Shown: positions 34,553-47,955, counted from the first letter of the stretch. The stretch is 64,000 nt of DNA from Diprion similis (GCF_021155765.1 NC_060114.1:5580001-5644000); one strand, 5' to 3'. A program made the numbers and translations. The notes: generated from the sequence alone by a model not told the origin.

Positions 34553-35782
34553 TGACCCGCTTGGAATGACATTTTGGCTCTAAGATCGTATGCGTTACGG
34601 GATATTCATCGAACGCTGTTCTACGCGACATAATATGATAGCAAGTACAGTTGAGCTATGATTTCATCTCCGAAATATTCCTTAAAACTGGATATTGAGC
34701 TAGTGAAATTTTTCTGTCGGGAGGTTAGGAACAAATTCCGCGCCACCGTATGTGGTTCACTCTTGATCGAAAATAAGTTCGTCCAATTCTCATGCGAGTG
34801 GGTTCGGAATCAACACCGTTATACGCACGTGTTGAACCGCGAGAACACAAACATGGCACATGTATTTGGACTATAATTTAGTATAACAAGTATCTACAGT
34901 GCGGTGTAAGTAGAATTGAGTTTAGTTTGCACAAGTTGACGCAGTACATCGTCGTAATCAGCCAACAAGGTAGCCTGCACAATCCATAATTCAAGAACAC
35001 ATAAAAATATTTTAATTTTTGTCTTAAATCGCACATCGTTAAATCCTCATGCAACGTGTCAAATGTCGCGTTATACTAGACTCGCGAGAAATTCGAGAAC
35101 AGTGGTTGCCACCTGAAGGAAAACTGTTTAATCATACCCATGTGGAATGTTTGAATTAAACATTTTCATTAGTAAGCTGTAAGTGAGATGCCAAGTGCGA
35201 GAATATCCCGTACATTCGATATTGTCATGGGATCTAGCAATGAACCTGGTCATTTAATATGTCCGCATATCAACGCTTTAATGTCAATGCCGGGTCACGG
35301 TTTGTATGTTGCGTATGCAGTGATGGTGTGAGACTGGATAAGCGTTTAGAACTACTGACGCAGCACGCCACTGCAATTAAGTTCATTCATTCAATTTCCT
35401 ACTTGTGTGTATTATGCGGCTTGTTTTACGTTCGATGGTAGTTGTGGACGATTCATGGACTGAATTCGTCGAGTTTGACTATATACTGTTATTGTTAACT
35501 GTTATAACAAGTTACTTTCGAATTTAAAATTTATTCAAGATTGCAGCCTTTGCCGCTACAATCTTGCTGAATTTCAGTGAATCATAACCTTGAATTACGC
35601 AGGAATGAAAGAAAAAAATTTTATGTGGTAGATAACATCCAATTTTGATGAGAAAACCTCATTGATTTTACCAAATCCACATTTTTTGCACGAACAAAAC
35701 GTTTCTTACACTGTGGCTGTTTACTCACCTTGTCCGGTAAGTTGAACAATTTTTTTCCACGTGAATAAAGCGACTCGTAGAG

Positions 35783-35800
35783 TTAGGTTAGGTTAGGTTA
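35783..35800. repeat. short interstitial TTAGG block
   Basis: Three perfect TTAGG units plus TTA, followed by a variant. TTAGG is the ancestral arthropod telomere repeat. A block this short is interstitial and does not mark a chromosome end. Confidence 0.8.
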
Positions 35801-37110
35801 TGTTAGCTTCGGGAAAATCTTCCGTGGTTTCAAGTAATTGAAAAAGCTAAATGAAATACACATTTGGAAATGGAACACATTAGAAAAATTGTGAAGTACC
35901 AAAATTTTTGATAATTCGAGAAATAGATTAGTTGACCTTTGATGGACGAAGGATTTCGTTCGTACTTCAAAAAGGTTGTTATGATTGAAGTCAAATCATC
36001 CTACGGCTTAAGCTTGATTAAAGACACAAGAATCTTTGAAAATGTCTTCGGAAAGAAGAGATAAGTTTTTGAATAATTTGGTAAATCTATTTTTTTACCA
36101 TTTCTTCGTGAATAGAATGAGTCTTTATCGATCAGTACCGGTTCAACAATTAAATCGGAAACACTGCATGAATCTGTGAAATCTCAATAGGTGTTATGAT
36201 CGTTAAGCGTGTTCCAAAAACCCGCCTGCTGTTCTGTATAAACCGAATTGACCGCTTTTTAGCGACCCACATACGTAGCGCTGCAGGTCATCGATGGCAC
36301 CTAAGAGGTACTAACCTGCAACTTCAAAACCGTTGATCGTCGCGGCTCACCGTTTGAAATTTAAAGTGCCTTCTTATGCCACTGACACATATATCGGCAC
36401 TTGAATTAAAGTGGTAACATACGGTAGCTCAGATTGCCAACTACCGGCTTGCCGTCGAGGAGGTCAGTTTCGTTTCGATTTCAATCGCTCTGACATCAAA
36501 CGAAGGGAATTTACAGTCATTTAACATAGTTGAAAAGGAATGCCTTAATCAGAAGACCAAAAAATTGCTCCTTATGCGGTGTACCGGACATAAAAAATTA
36601 CACGATAAACGATATTTCAATTTTTCAACTCTTCTTTCAGACTTCTCTTAGACGTAAAGATAGTCGAATTTTGATTACCATTTCGTAACATCCTTAAAAA
36701 TTAATTCTTTCACTTCATTTGTTTAGGAAAGACAGATGAATTTTCACATTGACTATGAAACTCAAATTATGCACGGCAAATGTAACGGATGTAAAAATTT
36801 CCAAGGCGTATGAAATTTTTTTTCTACAACTAAATTCGTGTACTAAAGGCATATCAAACTCAAGTATGTACCAGATTTTCAAGACGTCAATGAAAGACGG
36901 TTTTAGTTTTGAGATTTTTATAAGTATCGTAGGCGTGTTTTATATTTTTATGTCATAACTCAAGTCGATTGTTGGACATAAATTATGAATGTTTTTTATA
37001 ATTATAGACGCATGCATTGGTCTGGAATCAGTAAGGCATCGCGATAATAATACAAGTTCGATAATAAGAAGGAATCGATAACATGACCGCATTTTTTGAC
37101 GGATGTTGAA
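35801..37110. other. intergenic, no supported gene
   Basis: Mixed composition with a moderately GC-raised patch at 36230-36500. No exon with convincing splice sites and protein was found. Confidence 0.45.
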
Positions 37111-37179
37111 ACTTCATTGATCATCAGTTGTTCCCCTCATGTGCAGGTAAAATACAGATGCGTGTAGAGATCTGTCAGA

Positions 37180-37570
37180 CGTCCATAAGTCTCCTGAAAG
37201 GTGTCTGAAATTTTTTAACACACGTGTACCAATTTCAGAGACGCTCAAAACATATTTTAACGCGTTCGAGAAGTTTGTTTGAGAAATTGTGAAGACATTC
37301 AAGAGTTGACTAACATGTTTAAAACATCCGTATGAATTCGAAATTTGTTCGAAGTGCTAGAAAGACGTCTATAAATTTTTAGACACATGTGGAAATTTTT
37401 GAGACACGCTGTAGCTATTCAAATCACGTCACAGATTCCTGAAGAACCTCAAAGATCTTCACGACGTCTTCGGGAATTTCAAGGACATTCGTGAGGCACC
37501 CAAAGAACGGAAAACATTCATGAAAACGACTGTGAAAGTGTTAAAGATATTCTTAAGGCGCCTAAGGAAC
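37180..37570. repeat. degenerate GACATTC/AGACGTCT minisatellite
   Basis: Variants of AAGACATTC..GAGGC[A/G]CC.AA[A/G]GAAC and AGACGTCT..AATTTTTAGACAC recur at about 25-40-bp intervals. The period is not constant by eye. Similar in style to the 28.3-kb block but with different words. Confidence 0.45.
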
Positions 37571-38269
37571 GACTAAAATTTTGATCACGTCTTTTGACTC
37601 TGATTTATTCGATTTTTCAAACAAGACATGTACAGCATTTATAACAAAACAAAGTACAGAAACAACCGCCCTACTCAAAAGGAAACCCCCTCCCCCCCTC
37701 CCCGCCCCATTTTTCTTGTGGCAGACGCGAAACGCTACAAACTATAATAACTCTGGATTTCGACTCACATTGCGTAATTTTCTTGTTCTAATCAACTCTC
37801 CGAGGTGATGTCAGACGGCAGAAATTTGACAATCTTGGAATTAAATTTGGTAAGGAAGAAGGGCAAATGGAATTCCCCTGTCCCGAGTCTTACCTCTGTG
37901 GGAATTACCCAACGTCAAGAGTGATACATCGTTCACAATTTTTATTTCTGCTTTTGAAAACCAAATTCAGTACAATTTGGTACAAAAATTATCATTCAAT
38001 CACAGCGCGACAGATATCGAATTTAAAATTTTTAAGCTGTTGTTTATTTTTCGAAAATACCGTTCACCTTACCATAAAAAGGCATTAATCATACAATCAG
38101 GGTAAGAAGGTGAAAATAGTTTTCTGCTTTTTATTCAACTCGGTCGATAACCTTAAGCTTATAATTTCGTGCATGTAATATGGAATTAGGCGTCATAAAT
38201 CCAATTCGTTCGAAGAATAAAACGTTTTTTTCACAGTAACTCCATTTCCTGACAGAAACTGCAGCTTAA

Positions 38270-38665
38270 CTAACGCTTAACTCTGTTCCTCTTCGATCCA
38301 AGTTCTCGCGCTTTCCTCGCCTGGCTAGTTACCGACAATTGATATAATGCTCTGTAGATAAGAGCTTCGCGTTTCGACAGATCATACGCCAAAAATTCCT
38401 CTTCCTTTACGTATAGCCATAGAAGAAACGTGAGAAATTTCTGGCTCTTACACGATTGGTCACAATCCGAAAAATCCATGTTCATAGACAGATAAGTAAT
38501 GAAACTGATATACCGACCGCGCCATCGCTGACTTCGTAGAGTTTTTTTCGAATGGTCGTTACTGACGAAAGATGCAGTAAATTCTTCCATGCTGATATCG
38601 CGACTTGACGAATCAAAAAAGGATTCAATAATAAATCCAACTGTTGTCAAAACAATTGTTTTCAA
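38270..38665 (-). CDS. unrecognised 131-codon open frame
   Basis: The longest ATG-to-stop frame outside the satellite and the identified gene. It starts MKTIVLTTVGFIIESFF (a weak signal-like segment) and ends basic (KARELGSKRNRVKR). Composition is less A/T-biased than the neighbouring DNA, which favours it slightly. No domain recognised, no clear promoter and no splice evidence. It could be an exon, a small gene or chance. Confidence 0.25.
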   Translation of the reverse strand: MKTIVLTTVGFIIESFFDSSSRDISMEEFTASFVSNDHSKKTLRSQRWRGRYISFITYLSMNMDFSDCDQSCKSQKFLTFLLWLYVKEEEFLAYDLSKREALIYRALYQLSVTSQARKARELGSKRNRVKR

Positions 38666-39626
38666 AGATTCTAATAAAACTGTCAGACTTGGAGACTGAA
38701 ATATTCTGAAAAGTTTTCAATTATTGGCATATCGAGTTTCAAAAAAATTTCAGAAAAATTATAACTTTTCGAATGTTTCAAAACCTAATTTTCACATGAT
38801 GTGTTGAAGTCTTTTTACAAATCTCTAAATTATTTATGATATCTTCTATGGGCGTAATTGTTGATTGATTTTTGACAATTTCTTCGCAAAATCCACATTC
38901 AATTTTAATTCGGTGATTACAACTTTGACAGAACGCCGCAAGGTTCTGTAAAATCTCTAAATGCTTGATACTTTTAATCTTTTGATGACCTTCTAATTAC
39001 TGATATAAAAAAATGGCTGATTGCGCAACGATTATACATTCCCAATTTTTTCCCCTTTGAAATCAAACTTTTATTTCGTTTCATCGAGTCAACTTTTCAC
39101 CATTTTTAAATGCTCTAGAAATTATGTCCTCTTTCTATACGCAAGAATCAGGTTTCCCGATTGTCAGTATCCAGTTCAACAAGTCAACCCAAATAAAATG
39201 TCGGTCAACAGCATTCGCTGATTCCGCAAGATCTGCGTGTTCACATAACGGGTAAACTGATCATAATATAATGCAGATTTCGTTCGGATCGGTTAAACGA
39301 TCCCTCATTCAACGCTTGAATCTTAACGAAGAATGGGTTGAAGTTTTTTTCTGTACATCAGTTTTTGCGCAACTACAATATCTTCAAAATTAGTCATATT
39401 TGAACATTTTACGAATAAATGACATCCAATTCGTCGAATGGAGAAGAAAATCAGTGACAAATTCTATTTGCCAATTTTTTCAGTGTTTAAGAAAATGAAA
39501 GTTTTAGAAATAATTTATCATTCTGGATTATGAGAGTAATCATTTATTTCAAAACTTAATTCATGTATTCACTCTTCTATTCATATGATATAATGTTTAT
39601 AATTTTTGTTTTTTTTTCTGTTTCAG

Positions 39627-39660
39627 CTAGTACATAAATACCAAAGATTATAAAAATAGC
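39627..39660 (+). other. 5' UTR part of the sphingomyelinase exon
   Basis: A T-rich tract ending TTTCAG at 39621-39626 is a strong acceptor just 34 nt before the start ATG. This implies an upstream non-coding first exon, so the promoter lies further left and was not located. Confidence 0.6.
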
Positions 39661-42600
39661 ATGCCAAATCAAATATGGATGTTCAGAAGCGGCCTGATCC
39701 TCTTCTGTTTAGCCGCCACCCAATGGCTGGCACTTGGTAAGCGGTGCAATAATTCGAGTTACTCATTAAAAATTGAGAAATTTCAAATCCTCGAATTACT
39801 TGTTTGAATAAAAAATAACATTCGTCACGCAACTCAGCATTGATTACTATATTTCTAATAGTTAATTCGATTCCAAAAAAATTTGAGCATCAAAATTCTT
39901 TACAATAATACCGTCGGTAATATCTAGATCAAAAATTGAGAAAAAAAAAACTTAGGAATTACATAGGAACCATAATGAGAGAAAAAACGACAGAATAATT
40001 CAGTTCTCCGTATTTTTTTAATTGATTTTTACCCGATATTTCTGATCGCAGGAAGTCCTGTAAAAGAAAGAATGAAGAGAGAAGCGGAAATAGCAAATAC
40101 AAACTGGACGAGCCTTGCTGACGAGTGGTTACTTGCTAAAGAAAGAATTGCCCGCAGAATGGGCGTTCCGCTTCTACCTAACAACAGCGTTGTACGCGAA
40201 TTTCACAGCATTCAAGTCGTCGTTAACGGAACACCTCCCGAACAGATGTCAAGAGTAAGGAACTTGGATCATACTTATCTATTTGTTACTTGATAAATAT
40301 TCGTAGTGCGCATAACTGGGTGAAAAAGATTTTAGTTCACTAAACGCATATTTGAAATGCTTAGTCTTTCAGAAATTTTACGATGATCGGTGGAATAACA
40401 TGTTTTTATGTTATATTTGGTACTGGTTAAATTATTGAAAAATTGGAAAAGAATTTGATAGCATTTGTACGAATGATTCGAAGATTTTTAAAGGGAAAAC
40501 TTTCTCATCCTCGCTGTTCATTACTTTTCGAAAAATTATAGTAATCAATATTGTAGTATAATTCACACTCCCAGACGAAAAATATTTTAAATTAGATGTC
40601 CGAGTGAAAAAAAATTATACATTACAAACAATCGTGAAATGAACTTTTTAAGTTCTCCGGCAAAATTATTATCTCAACACTTGGTATCTGAAATGTCGCT
40701 GTGACGTGGAAATATTGCTGTAAATTCTACCATGAATGATAAATACACTACATTATCATGAGTCGTAATTTCAGTAAGAAACGCATCAACTTGTTTAGTA
40801 TAAAAAATATCAATAAACTCTTCCTCATTTCGACCTGGGTTTGCAGGAACTGTTTTGCCGTGCCTTTGGGCTAAACGCGGAAACAAGCTACTTTGGCGCC
40901 TACAAGTAGGCAACCGTGGGTTACATTTTCGTTCGTGAGATGGCAAATTGTAACTTTAGTTGCCTACTTATAGGCGCTGAGGTGGCTAGTTTCGACATTT
41001 AGGTCCGGAAGAAGGAAGTTTAAACGAGATATTAGTTTCCCGTGAAACGGATTATGTGTGAAAATATATGAAGTTATAAACTAGTTGTAAAATGTGCTAC
41101 CAGATTAATATAACGCACACAGAACTGCAGCTGTGTGAAATAATTGCCTGTTACACAAAAACGTGACTATCAACCATTATTTGAAGTTTATACGTGTATT
41201 AAAAACTTAAGGAATACCCAAAATGCAAATTGGCTCAATTTTTATTTGTATATATCAAATATCGGTTAGAAAATTTTTTCTAGTTAGTGAATTCTGTGCT
41301 GTAATTCCTTGCAGTACATACATCCCGGAAATCCGTTTCTAGTTACTTCGTATTTCTGTTACAGTACTAAATTTTGAACGAATGTATGTGATGTGAAAAT
41401 TTTCCAGTAATAGAAATAATGAGTAATAACAAAAGTGGTGAATTATTATGTAGTTCAGTACTGCAATATAAATGTAAATAAATGCATTGAAAATTAGAGA
41501 CGAACAATGAGAGAGAGCGAGAGAGAGAAACAGAAAAGAAAGTTGTCGTAATGCTTTGAACAAATCAACTTTCACGTATGACAGATGCTGCTGTGTAATG
41601 CGAGCGTATGCATATATGTAAAGGTTCCTTCCTTACTTCCGTTCCTCCTTTTTTTTACTCCTGCACAAGATCATATACGCACTCTCACTTTTGGTATCAA
41701 AATATACTTTCTCCACGTCTATGAATAGTGAACCAGTCCATGCGTAAATGCCGCATTAACAACTCTGCATAATAGCCCATTAAATGTGCAGCAAGTACCG
41801 CACTGCATGTGTTGCAATTTCGATACACGTTGGCTGGAAGTAAATTCAAGACTAAACGCTCAAAGAATTTCACCTAACTCGGAAGAAATCTATTCGCGTT
41901 ACGACGAATTCTACGAAGCAAAAATAGATTTCTATACCAATCTGAAATTAACCTCACTTGTCAAAACCCAATAATTCGAAATTTTTAAATGCTTGAGTGT
42001 TTAATATCACGGATCAACTTCAAAACATTCTATTACATATAAATATGTATAATAGTTTGAAAAAATATTCCGACGAGTGCATTGAAACCAATATGCCCGC
42101 CGTTTGCTCGCTTGCGATTCACACTTGCGACTATAATTCGGCTATTAAACAATTTTCATTGATTGTTAGCCGTCAATAACCAGGTCACACACAACAAAAT
42201 GACGGTAGAGTAGTTTGTGTCTGACTTCACCATCTACGACAGTCTAAGAACTAAGAATTTTCGAATCGAAGTTGGATTTAAGAAACCTACATAAATTCGC
42301 CATCAACGTGACTTAGAAGTCAGTTTATATCGATTTTTATAAAAAGCGAAGGCTGTAATGTTTTGAAGATTGTCTTTTAAAATCATTGTTTGAAATTGGA
42401 CAAGCCCAGTTAGATGAGAATCCGTTTATTTTCCAGTTTTTATACGAATGGTATAACATTCTATTCACCGTGTTGGATTCTAATCTTAAATCTCAAAATT
42501 TAGAGGTTAGTTTGTATGATTAGTGGGCCTTGGACCACTAGGCCAACTTGGCTGCACAAGTAGGTAAAAATAGTAAAAAAATCCTTTGAAATGAGTAACT

Positions 42601-45600
42601 GCAAATTAGATTGGCAGCATTGCGAAATTTCCTTACAGCAAGATTACGGTTATCATATACGTGCGTTTTCATAACTCTGTACATTTTTTTGTATCGTCTT
42701 TAGGCCGTTAGAGGACTTTGTCCTACGGCCTATTTAATAAAATTACATTACATTACATATCAAAATAACTTTACTATGATGAAACAAATACCCTATAAAA
42801 GATACCCTGATAGAACTAATGTAAGAAATGTCTTGAATATCATTTCACGATCCCATTTTCTGTTTTCTCGATCACCTTCAAACCGTCATTTAGCTGAATT
42901 ATTCGAGAACACTTTGGGATCTGGAGTCTTCGCAAAAAAGTGGCCATCTATCTGGTTTCGTCGACAAGGCACTGAAGCTCCTGGATCTTCGCAAAGTCAT
43001 GATGGAGGTGGAGACCTCGGTGATGTCAAAGGTCTCTTGTACTGCCTGCAAGGTCGGCGCTGGCCTCCTGCAGCACTACATCAAAAGCGGAAAAACTGAC
43101 GAGGAGATCATGGCCAGCATTTACCAGTTTTGCGTTTCTCTCAAAATTCAAAGCTCCAGAGTCTGCCAAGGCGTCACGCTGCTGTTCGGAGTGAGTCCGT
43201 TTACTCATTCAATTACTTAATTCGCTTTTTTCTCACCCAAAAACTCCGTCTATGGATCATTTTTGCAACGAATGGGACTATCATCTGAAATTCACTAAAA
43301 AAATTTCAGTTTTTGGAAGAAGTAACGACAAAAAAAATATTATCAGAGTGCAATTAAATGCTGCAACAAAATGCCCGCGTAAATGGTAAAACACGATGCG
43401 ATAATCTTGAGCATTTCTCAAAATATCGATGTACCTAGGTTTTCAAAAATCACGGCAGTTGATTTATACCTCAATCTTTAAACTTTTAATTTCTTCTGTG
43501 AAATTAGTTCTGAAAATTCTTGACACTTTTAACGCATTGTCAGACCTTTTCAAACCCGAATTTTACCATTAGGGGGAAGTGATCTACGTTCTGAAGCAGA
43601 TCAGCTTAGGCCCCTCCCAGATATGCAGTTTTGTGATTGGGGACGCTTGCGACGACGCATACAACCCTCAACACGAATGGGAAGTGGCTTTTCCCCCGGT
43701 GAACAAGCCGCCAATCCAGCCACCGATTCCTCCGAAGGAAGGGGCGCCGACTTTCAAAGTTCTTCACATATCGGACACTCATTACGACCCATATTACCAG
43801 GAGGGTGCAAATGCTGACTGCAACGAGCCCTTGTGCTGTCGTCTGACCAATGGAGCACCTCTTACGGCTTCGGGAGCCGCAGGAAGATGGGGCGATTACA
43901 GGAAATGCGATACCCCTAAGAGGACTGTGGATCACATGCTGAAACACATCACGGAAACTCACTCGGTAGGTTAATTTCCTGATCTTCAATCATTGTGAGA
44001 AACATACAGAAGCTTTTTGACCGTGCACTGAAACTTGCAGCGGTTTAATTTGACAGATTTCATACCAGCAGTTTGTCATTCAACCCTTATTCCGTGTTTA
44101 AAGTCTGCAGATGCAGTACTCATCATGTCGATGTCAATTGAATCGACTTTAAGTCACATTAGGTCTTTTGAACACACTTGTGATAGTTGTGCAGCTACTT
44201 GAAGTCACTTCAGGCCATATGAATTTTTCTGGATTTACTTTTTTTTTACTCTTTCATTGCTCTCTACGTTCATCAACTAAAGAACCCTTTGTCATTCTGA
44301 CCTACAGGACATAGACTATATATTGTGGACGGGTGACTTGCCGCCTCACGATGTATGGAACCAAACAAGGGAAGAAAACCTGCAAATTCTACGTGACACT
44401 GTGACGCAAATGGTCGAAATGTTTCCTGGAGTGCCGATATTCCCTGCGCTTGGTAATCATGAAAGTGCTCCAGTTAACAGGTAACACAATTTAAAATTGT
44501 ATTAAACATTTTCAAATAGTAAAACAAGATATCGAAAGACTTCGGAAAACCTTAGAAATTTTTTACCTACCAAATCCCGTGAAATTGTTTCGACATTACA
44601 CAAAGTCCTTAAAAATATCTTGAAAGTGAACAAAATAACGCAAACTTTGTTAAATTTCACGGAGAGAAAAAGAAGAACAGACTTTTAGTAAAAAATACAC
44701 GTGGCAACTATATTTTTTAGTATAAACGTAGCAGATTTTAATCTGCACATTATTCTCTCCGTGTTTATTTACAATCTTGTTAATAACCTTGTACACTCGC
44801 AGTAAGCCATTTAAAATCCTGAAACGAGTATTCGAAATTTTGTAAATACAAAGTTGACGAAGTTACATAAAAATCTTGTACAATTCTCTACAGTTTTCCC
44901 CCGCCATTCGTTCCGGAAGAAAACAGCATATCATGGCTGTACGACGAGCTGGATAAGGAATGGAGAAGATGGCTGCCAGCTGGAGTATCGCACACGGTTC
45001 GTCGCGGAGCATTTTACTCTGTGTTGGTCAGGCCGGGTTTCAGGATTCTATCGGTCAACATGAACTATTGCAACAACAAGAATTGGTGGCTGTTGATAAA
45101 CAGCACGGACCCAGTCAGCGAACTCCAATGGCTGATCTACGAACTCCAAGGGGCGGAAATGAACGGAGAAAAGGTTCACATCATCGGCCACATTCCGCCG
45201 GGACATTCCGACTGCCTTAAAGTCTGGTCTAGGAATTATTACCACATCATTAATCGGTGAGTGCAATTTAGGAATTTTTATCCTGTTCCAAGACGCGTTG
45301 AAAAGTTTTTCGTGTATAAATGAGGTATCGGAAAGGTGTCCGGAAAAAAGAAATTATTATCTCACTATTGACAATGATTGCCAATCTTTGCGAATGCTGA
45401 TCCAAAAAAATATTCCGAGAACTTGTAAATTTTTTACAAAGGATTCCATGAATCCGTAATAATTTTGCAAATTAACCAATTCCAGTTACGAATCAACGAT
45501 CACGGCTCAATTTTTCGGCCATACTCACTACGACGAGTTTCAACTATTCTACGACACGACGGATCTCGGTAGAGCTTTAGGAATAGCTTACGTCGGGCCG

Positions 45601-47437
45601 TCTGTCTCCCCATACATCGATCTCAATCCGGGGTACCGGATATACTACGTTGACGGGGATCACGCTAAAACTACCAGGGTGAGCGAGATAATTATCTCAA
45701 TTTCACACAATTTTACATCTTCAAGTTCCCTTGAATAGACGAACAATTTATCGAATCAAGTCATTTTTTACCATCTCACAAAAACAACAAATGATTAAAT
45801 TTTTTCAAATATCTGTTCATTTTTTTGAACCAATTTGACTTCTACAAAATCACGACAAAATATTGCGGGGACAGTTAGTGTAAAACAAAACAAAATCTTT
45901 CTTCGAAGTTTTTCGAAAAGTGTATGAAAAAATACTATCATATTTTCGAAACAGTATTAAAAAAATTATTTTTTTCAATTACTATGAAATACTTGAATAC
46001 AAAACTACTGAGTGAACATCATTCGCAATGTTTTGATTCAACTGCATTGTCTAGGATTCTCGATACGATCATCTCTTAAATTTCAGATGGTAGTCGAGCA
46101 CGAGTCCTGGGTAATGAACTTGAAGGAAGCAAATCTTTACGACTACCCAATTTGGCAAAAAATGTACTCAGCTAGACAAGCGTACCAAATGGCATCCCTG
46201 TTGCCTCGAGACTGGGACTCTCTGATAGACAAAATGACGAATGAACCGTCGCTCTTCGACCTTTACTACAAGTAAGCGGACACTTCACAATGAAAAAAAA
46301 AAAAAAAAAAATCAACCATACTTATATGAGGTTCATTTGCGTCACATCAAATTTTTTTTTTAAATATTTGTATTTGCTTCGACCCTATTCATCTTTACTG
46401 CATCGGTACAATATTTTTCCTCCTATTGAACAATGTTTTTATCGTTTCTATATTTCATTATAATAATATAAATCCCCCATAAGAATTGCTGTTCCCCCAC
46501 ATATAAAAATCCTTGAAGTCTTGAAAAATATCTTGCTTTATTTTTAAACACAAATAATTGCTCAAAAAATTAAATTGTGGATCTTTTTAAGATCCCTTAA
46601 ACCTTTGAAGCATGGTGGGAACCCACCTTGATTTTCTTGTATTTTTCTAATTTATTTACTTTTTTACGTATTCAGATTCGGTTTTTTGCACTTTTTAGTT
46701 ACTTTAATAATGAACCAACATAAAAATACGTTTTTTCGGAAATATTCGTTTTTGAAGAATTATCCACGGAAATAACCTGAAATTTAGTGAAAGTGGGTTT
46801 TTGGAATCTCTGATTACGAATCCGAACTAAAATTTCCAAAATTCAAAATGGCGGATTCAAGATGGCGGACACCGAAATTTAAATCTTCGAGAGTATCCAT
46901 AAGAGTTTTTACTCAGAAGTCTTCAGGGTCACTGAAGAAAAGAATGTCAGAGAAACCCCCTATGTGTCATTTTCAGCAAAATTCTACAAATTCCTAAATT
47001 TTTCCCCGCCATTTTGAATTTCGTAAATCCGATAGCGGATTCTTAATCAATGACCCCAAACACCCGCGTGTGAGAATTTTGACGATCATACGATCATTTA
47101 AAAAATGTATGTTTCAAAGGATTAAAATCCCATGAATATGCTTGATCAGTTTTGTACAATCTGAATTATCCACCTTTGCAGACATTATTACAAAAATTCA
47201 CCGGTGAGGCCGGCCTGCAACGACGAATGCCGCAAAAGGCTGCTGTGCGATTTGCGAAGCGGTAGAAGCCACGACAGAAAAGCACTCTGCCAGAGCTTAG
47301 AGTCGAGAATAGACGGAGAAACGAAAACGGGATGGCGAGCCTGGATCTATAATGGCTTAGCTTTGTCGTACGTACCAGATTGGTTTTTCAGACCTTACAA
47401 AGCCGGTGATGTTAACAATAACAGAGTAGACACGTAA
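39661..47437 (+). CDS. SMPD1: acid sphingomyelinase (SMPD1-like), 9 coding exons, 712 aa
   Basis: Hydrolyses sphingomyelin to ceramide and phosphocholine in lysosomes or after secretion. Coding exons: 39661-39736, 40052-40254, 42894-43190, 43573-43965, 44308-44480, 44894-45256, 45486-45678, 46087-46271, 47182-47437. All introns are GT..AG and all phases join (2,139 nt including TAA). Residues 1-26 are a signal peptide with core [14 protein letters not shown]. Residues 140-218 form a saposin-B domain with all six cysteines (142, 145, 173, 184, 210, 218), followed by a proline-rich linker (233-246) and the metallophosphatase domain: D260/H262 (ISDTHYD), D333 (TGDLPPHD), N373/H374 (GNHE), H480 (GHIPPGH), H514/H516 (GHTHYDEF). 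This is the full metal and catalytic set of acid sphingomyelinases. Putative N-glycosylation sites include N43, N84, N341 and N450. The C-terminal domain is cysteine-rich. Length is slightly above the ~630 of the human enzyme. The joint of exons 2-3 across a 2.6-kb intron is the least certain; an extra small exon there is possible. Confidence 0.95.
40873..41000. mobile_element. small inverted-repeat element in intron 2
   Basis: Two ~56-bp arms (40873-40928 and 40945-41000) are complementary: GGCGCCTACAAGTAGGCAAC pairs with GTTGCCTACTTATAGGCGCT. The spacer is about 16 bp. It is probably a miniature or truncated foldback element within the sphingomyelinase gene, and would form a hairpin in the pre-mRNA. 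Confidence 0.65.
42701..42757 (+). mobile_element. SINE/LINE-like 3' tail in intron 2
   Basis: A hairpin (TAGGCCGT..ACGGCCTA with an inner AGGAC/GTCCT stem, 42701-42732) is followed by an A/T-rich segment and ATTAC repeats. A conserved 3' hairpin plus short tandem tail is the usual ending of many insect LINE and SINE retroposons. The 5' extent of the element is unclear; a tRNA-like patch at about 42526-42555 lies in the opposite sense and may be unrelated. Confidence 0.4.
46597..47125. mobile_element. TTAA-flanked hairpin MITE in intron 8
   Basis: Ends TTAAACCTTTGAAGCAT and, complemented, TTAATCCTTTGAAACAT give inverted repeats with TTAA at both sides. Inner arms also pair: AAAATTCAAAATGGCGG (about 46837) with the complement of CCGCCATTTTGAATTTCG (about 47008). 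It carries AAAATGGCGGATTCAAGATGGCGG (46846-46870), two YY1/Pho-like motifs. No transposase. Confidence 0.7.
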
Positions 47438-47949
47438 CATTTGGTAGATGGATTTTTTAATCATCAAGCTTTGACTAGCTTTTTTATAATTATACTATGC
47501 AACAATTTTTAGGGCAGTTGTTATACGGTATAAATAGTTTTACTGCATTCTAATTAAACTACTTATAATTATTATAATTTTTTTTTTTATTATTCATTAT
47601 CCTTTATAAGGTTATATTTTAATGTGACGATATTTTCAGCAATCATTCACCGATGATCCAAAACTAATTTTATATTCGTTTTAAATATTCAGATTGCAAA
47701 TTTAACATTTTAACCGTGAGGTAAAAATTACAGACTAATTCAAATTTTCTTCCTGGATCATCGGCTAGCAATTGTTGAAAATGCGATGTTATATACTCTG
47801 TACATACAGTATAAAAATGTTTCAACTATACACAAGATACATTAGACAATATTAATTCTTTCTTTTATACCCATTTGTGACTAACTTTATTTCAATAACC
47901 GATATTTCCCAAGATTAAAGCATGTGTCACTCTATTTACTGATAAAATG

Positions 47950-47955
47950 AATAAA
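47950..47955 (+). promoter_or_regulatory. candidate poly(A) signal of the sphingomyelinase
   Basis: AATAAA about 510 nt after the stop codon, at the beginning of an A-rich run. Plausible 3' end, but other A/T-rich signals lie nearby. Confidence 0.4.

Noticed and set aside
35783-35800. Telomere end
   Set aside because: Only about three TTAGG units, flanked by ordinary sequence on both sides.
42526-42555. tRNA-like patch in intron 2
   Set aside because: Only a D-arm-like hairpin is present; no full cloverleaf can be drawn.
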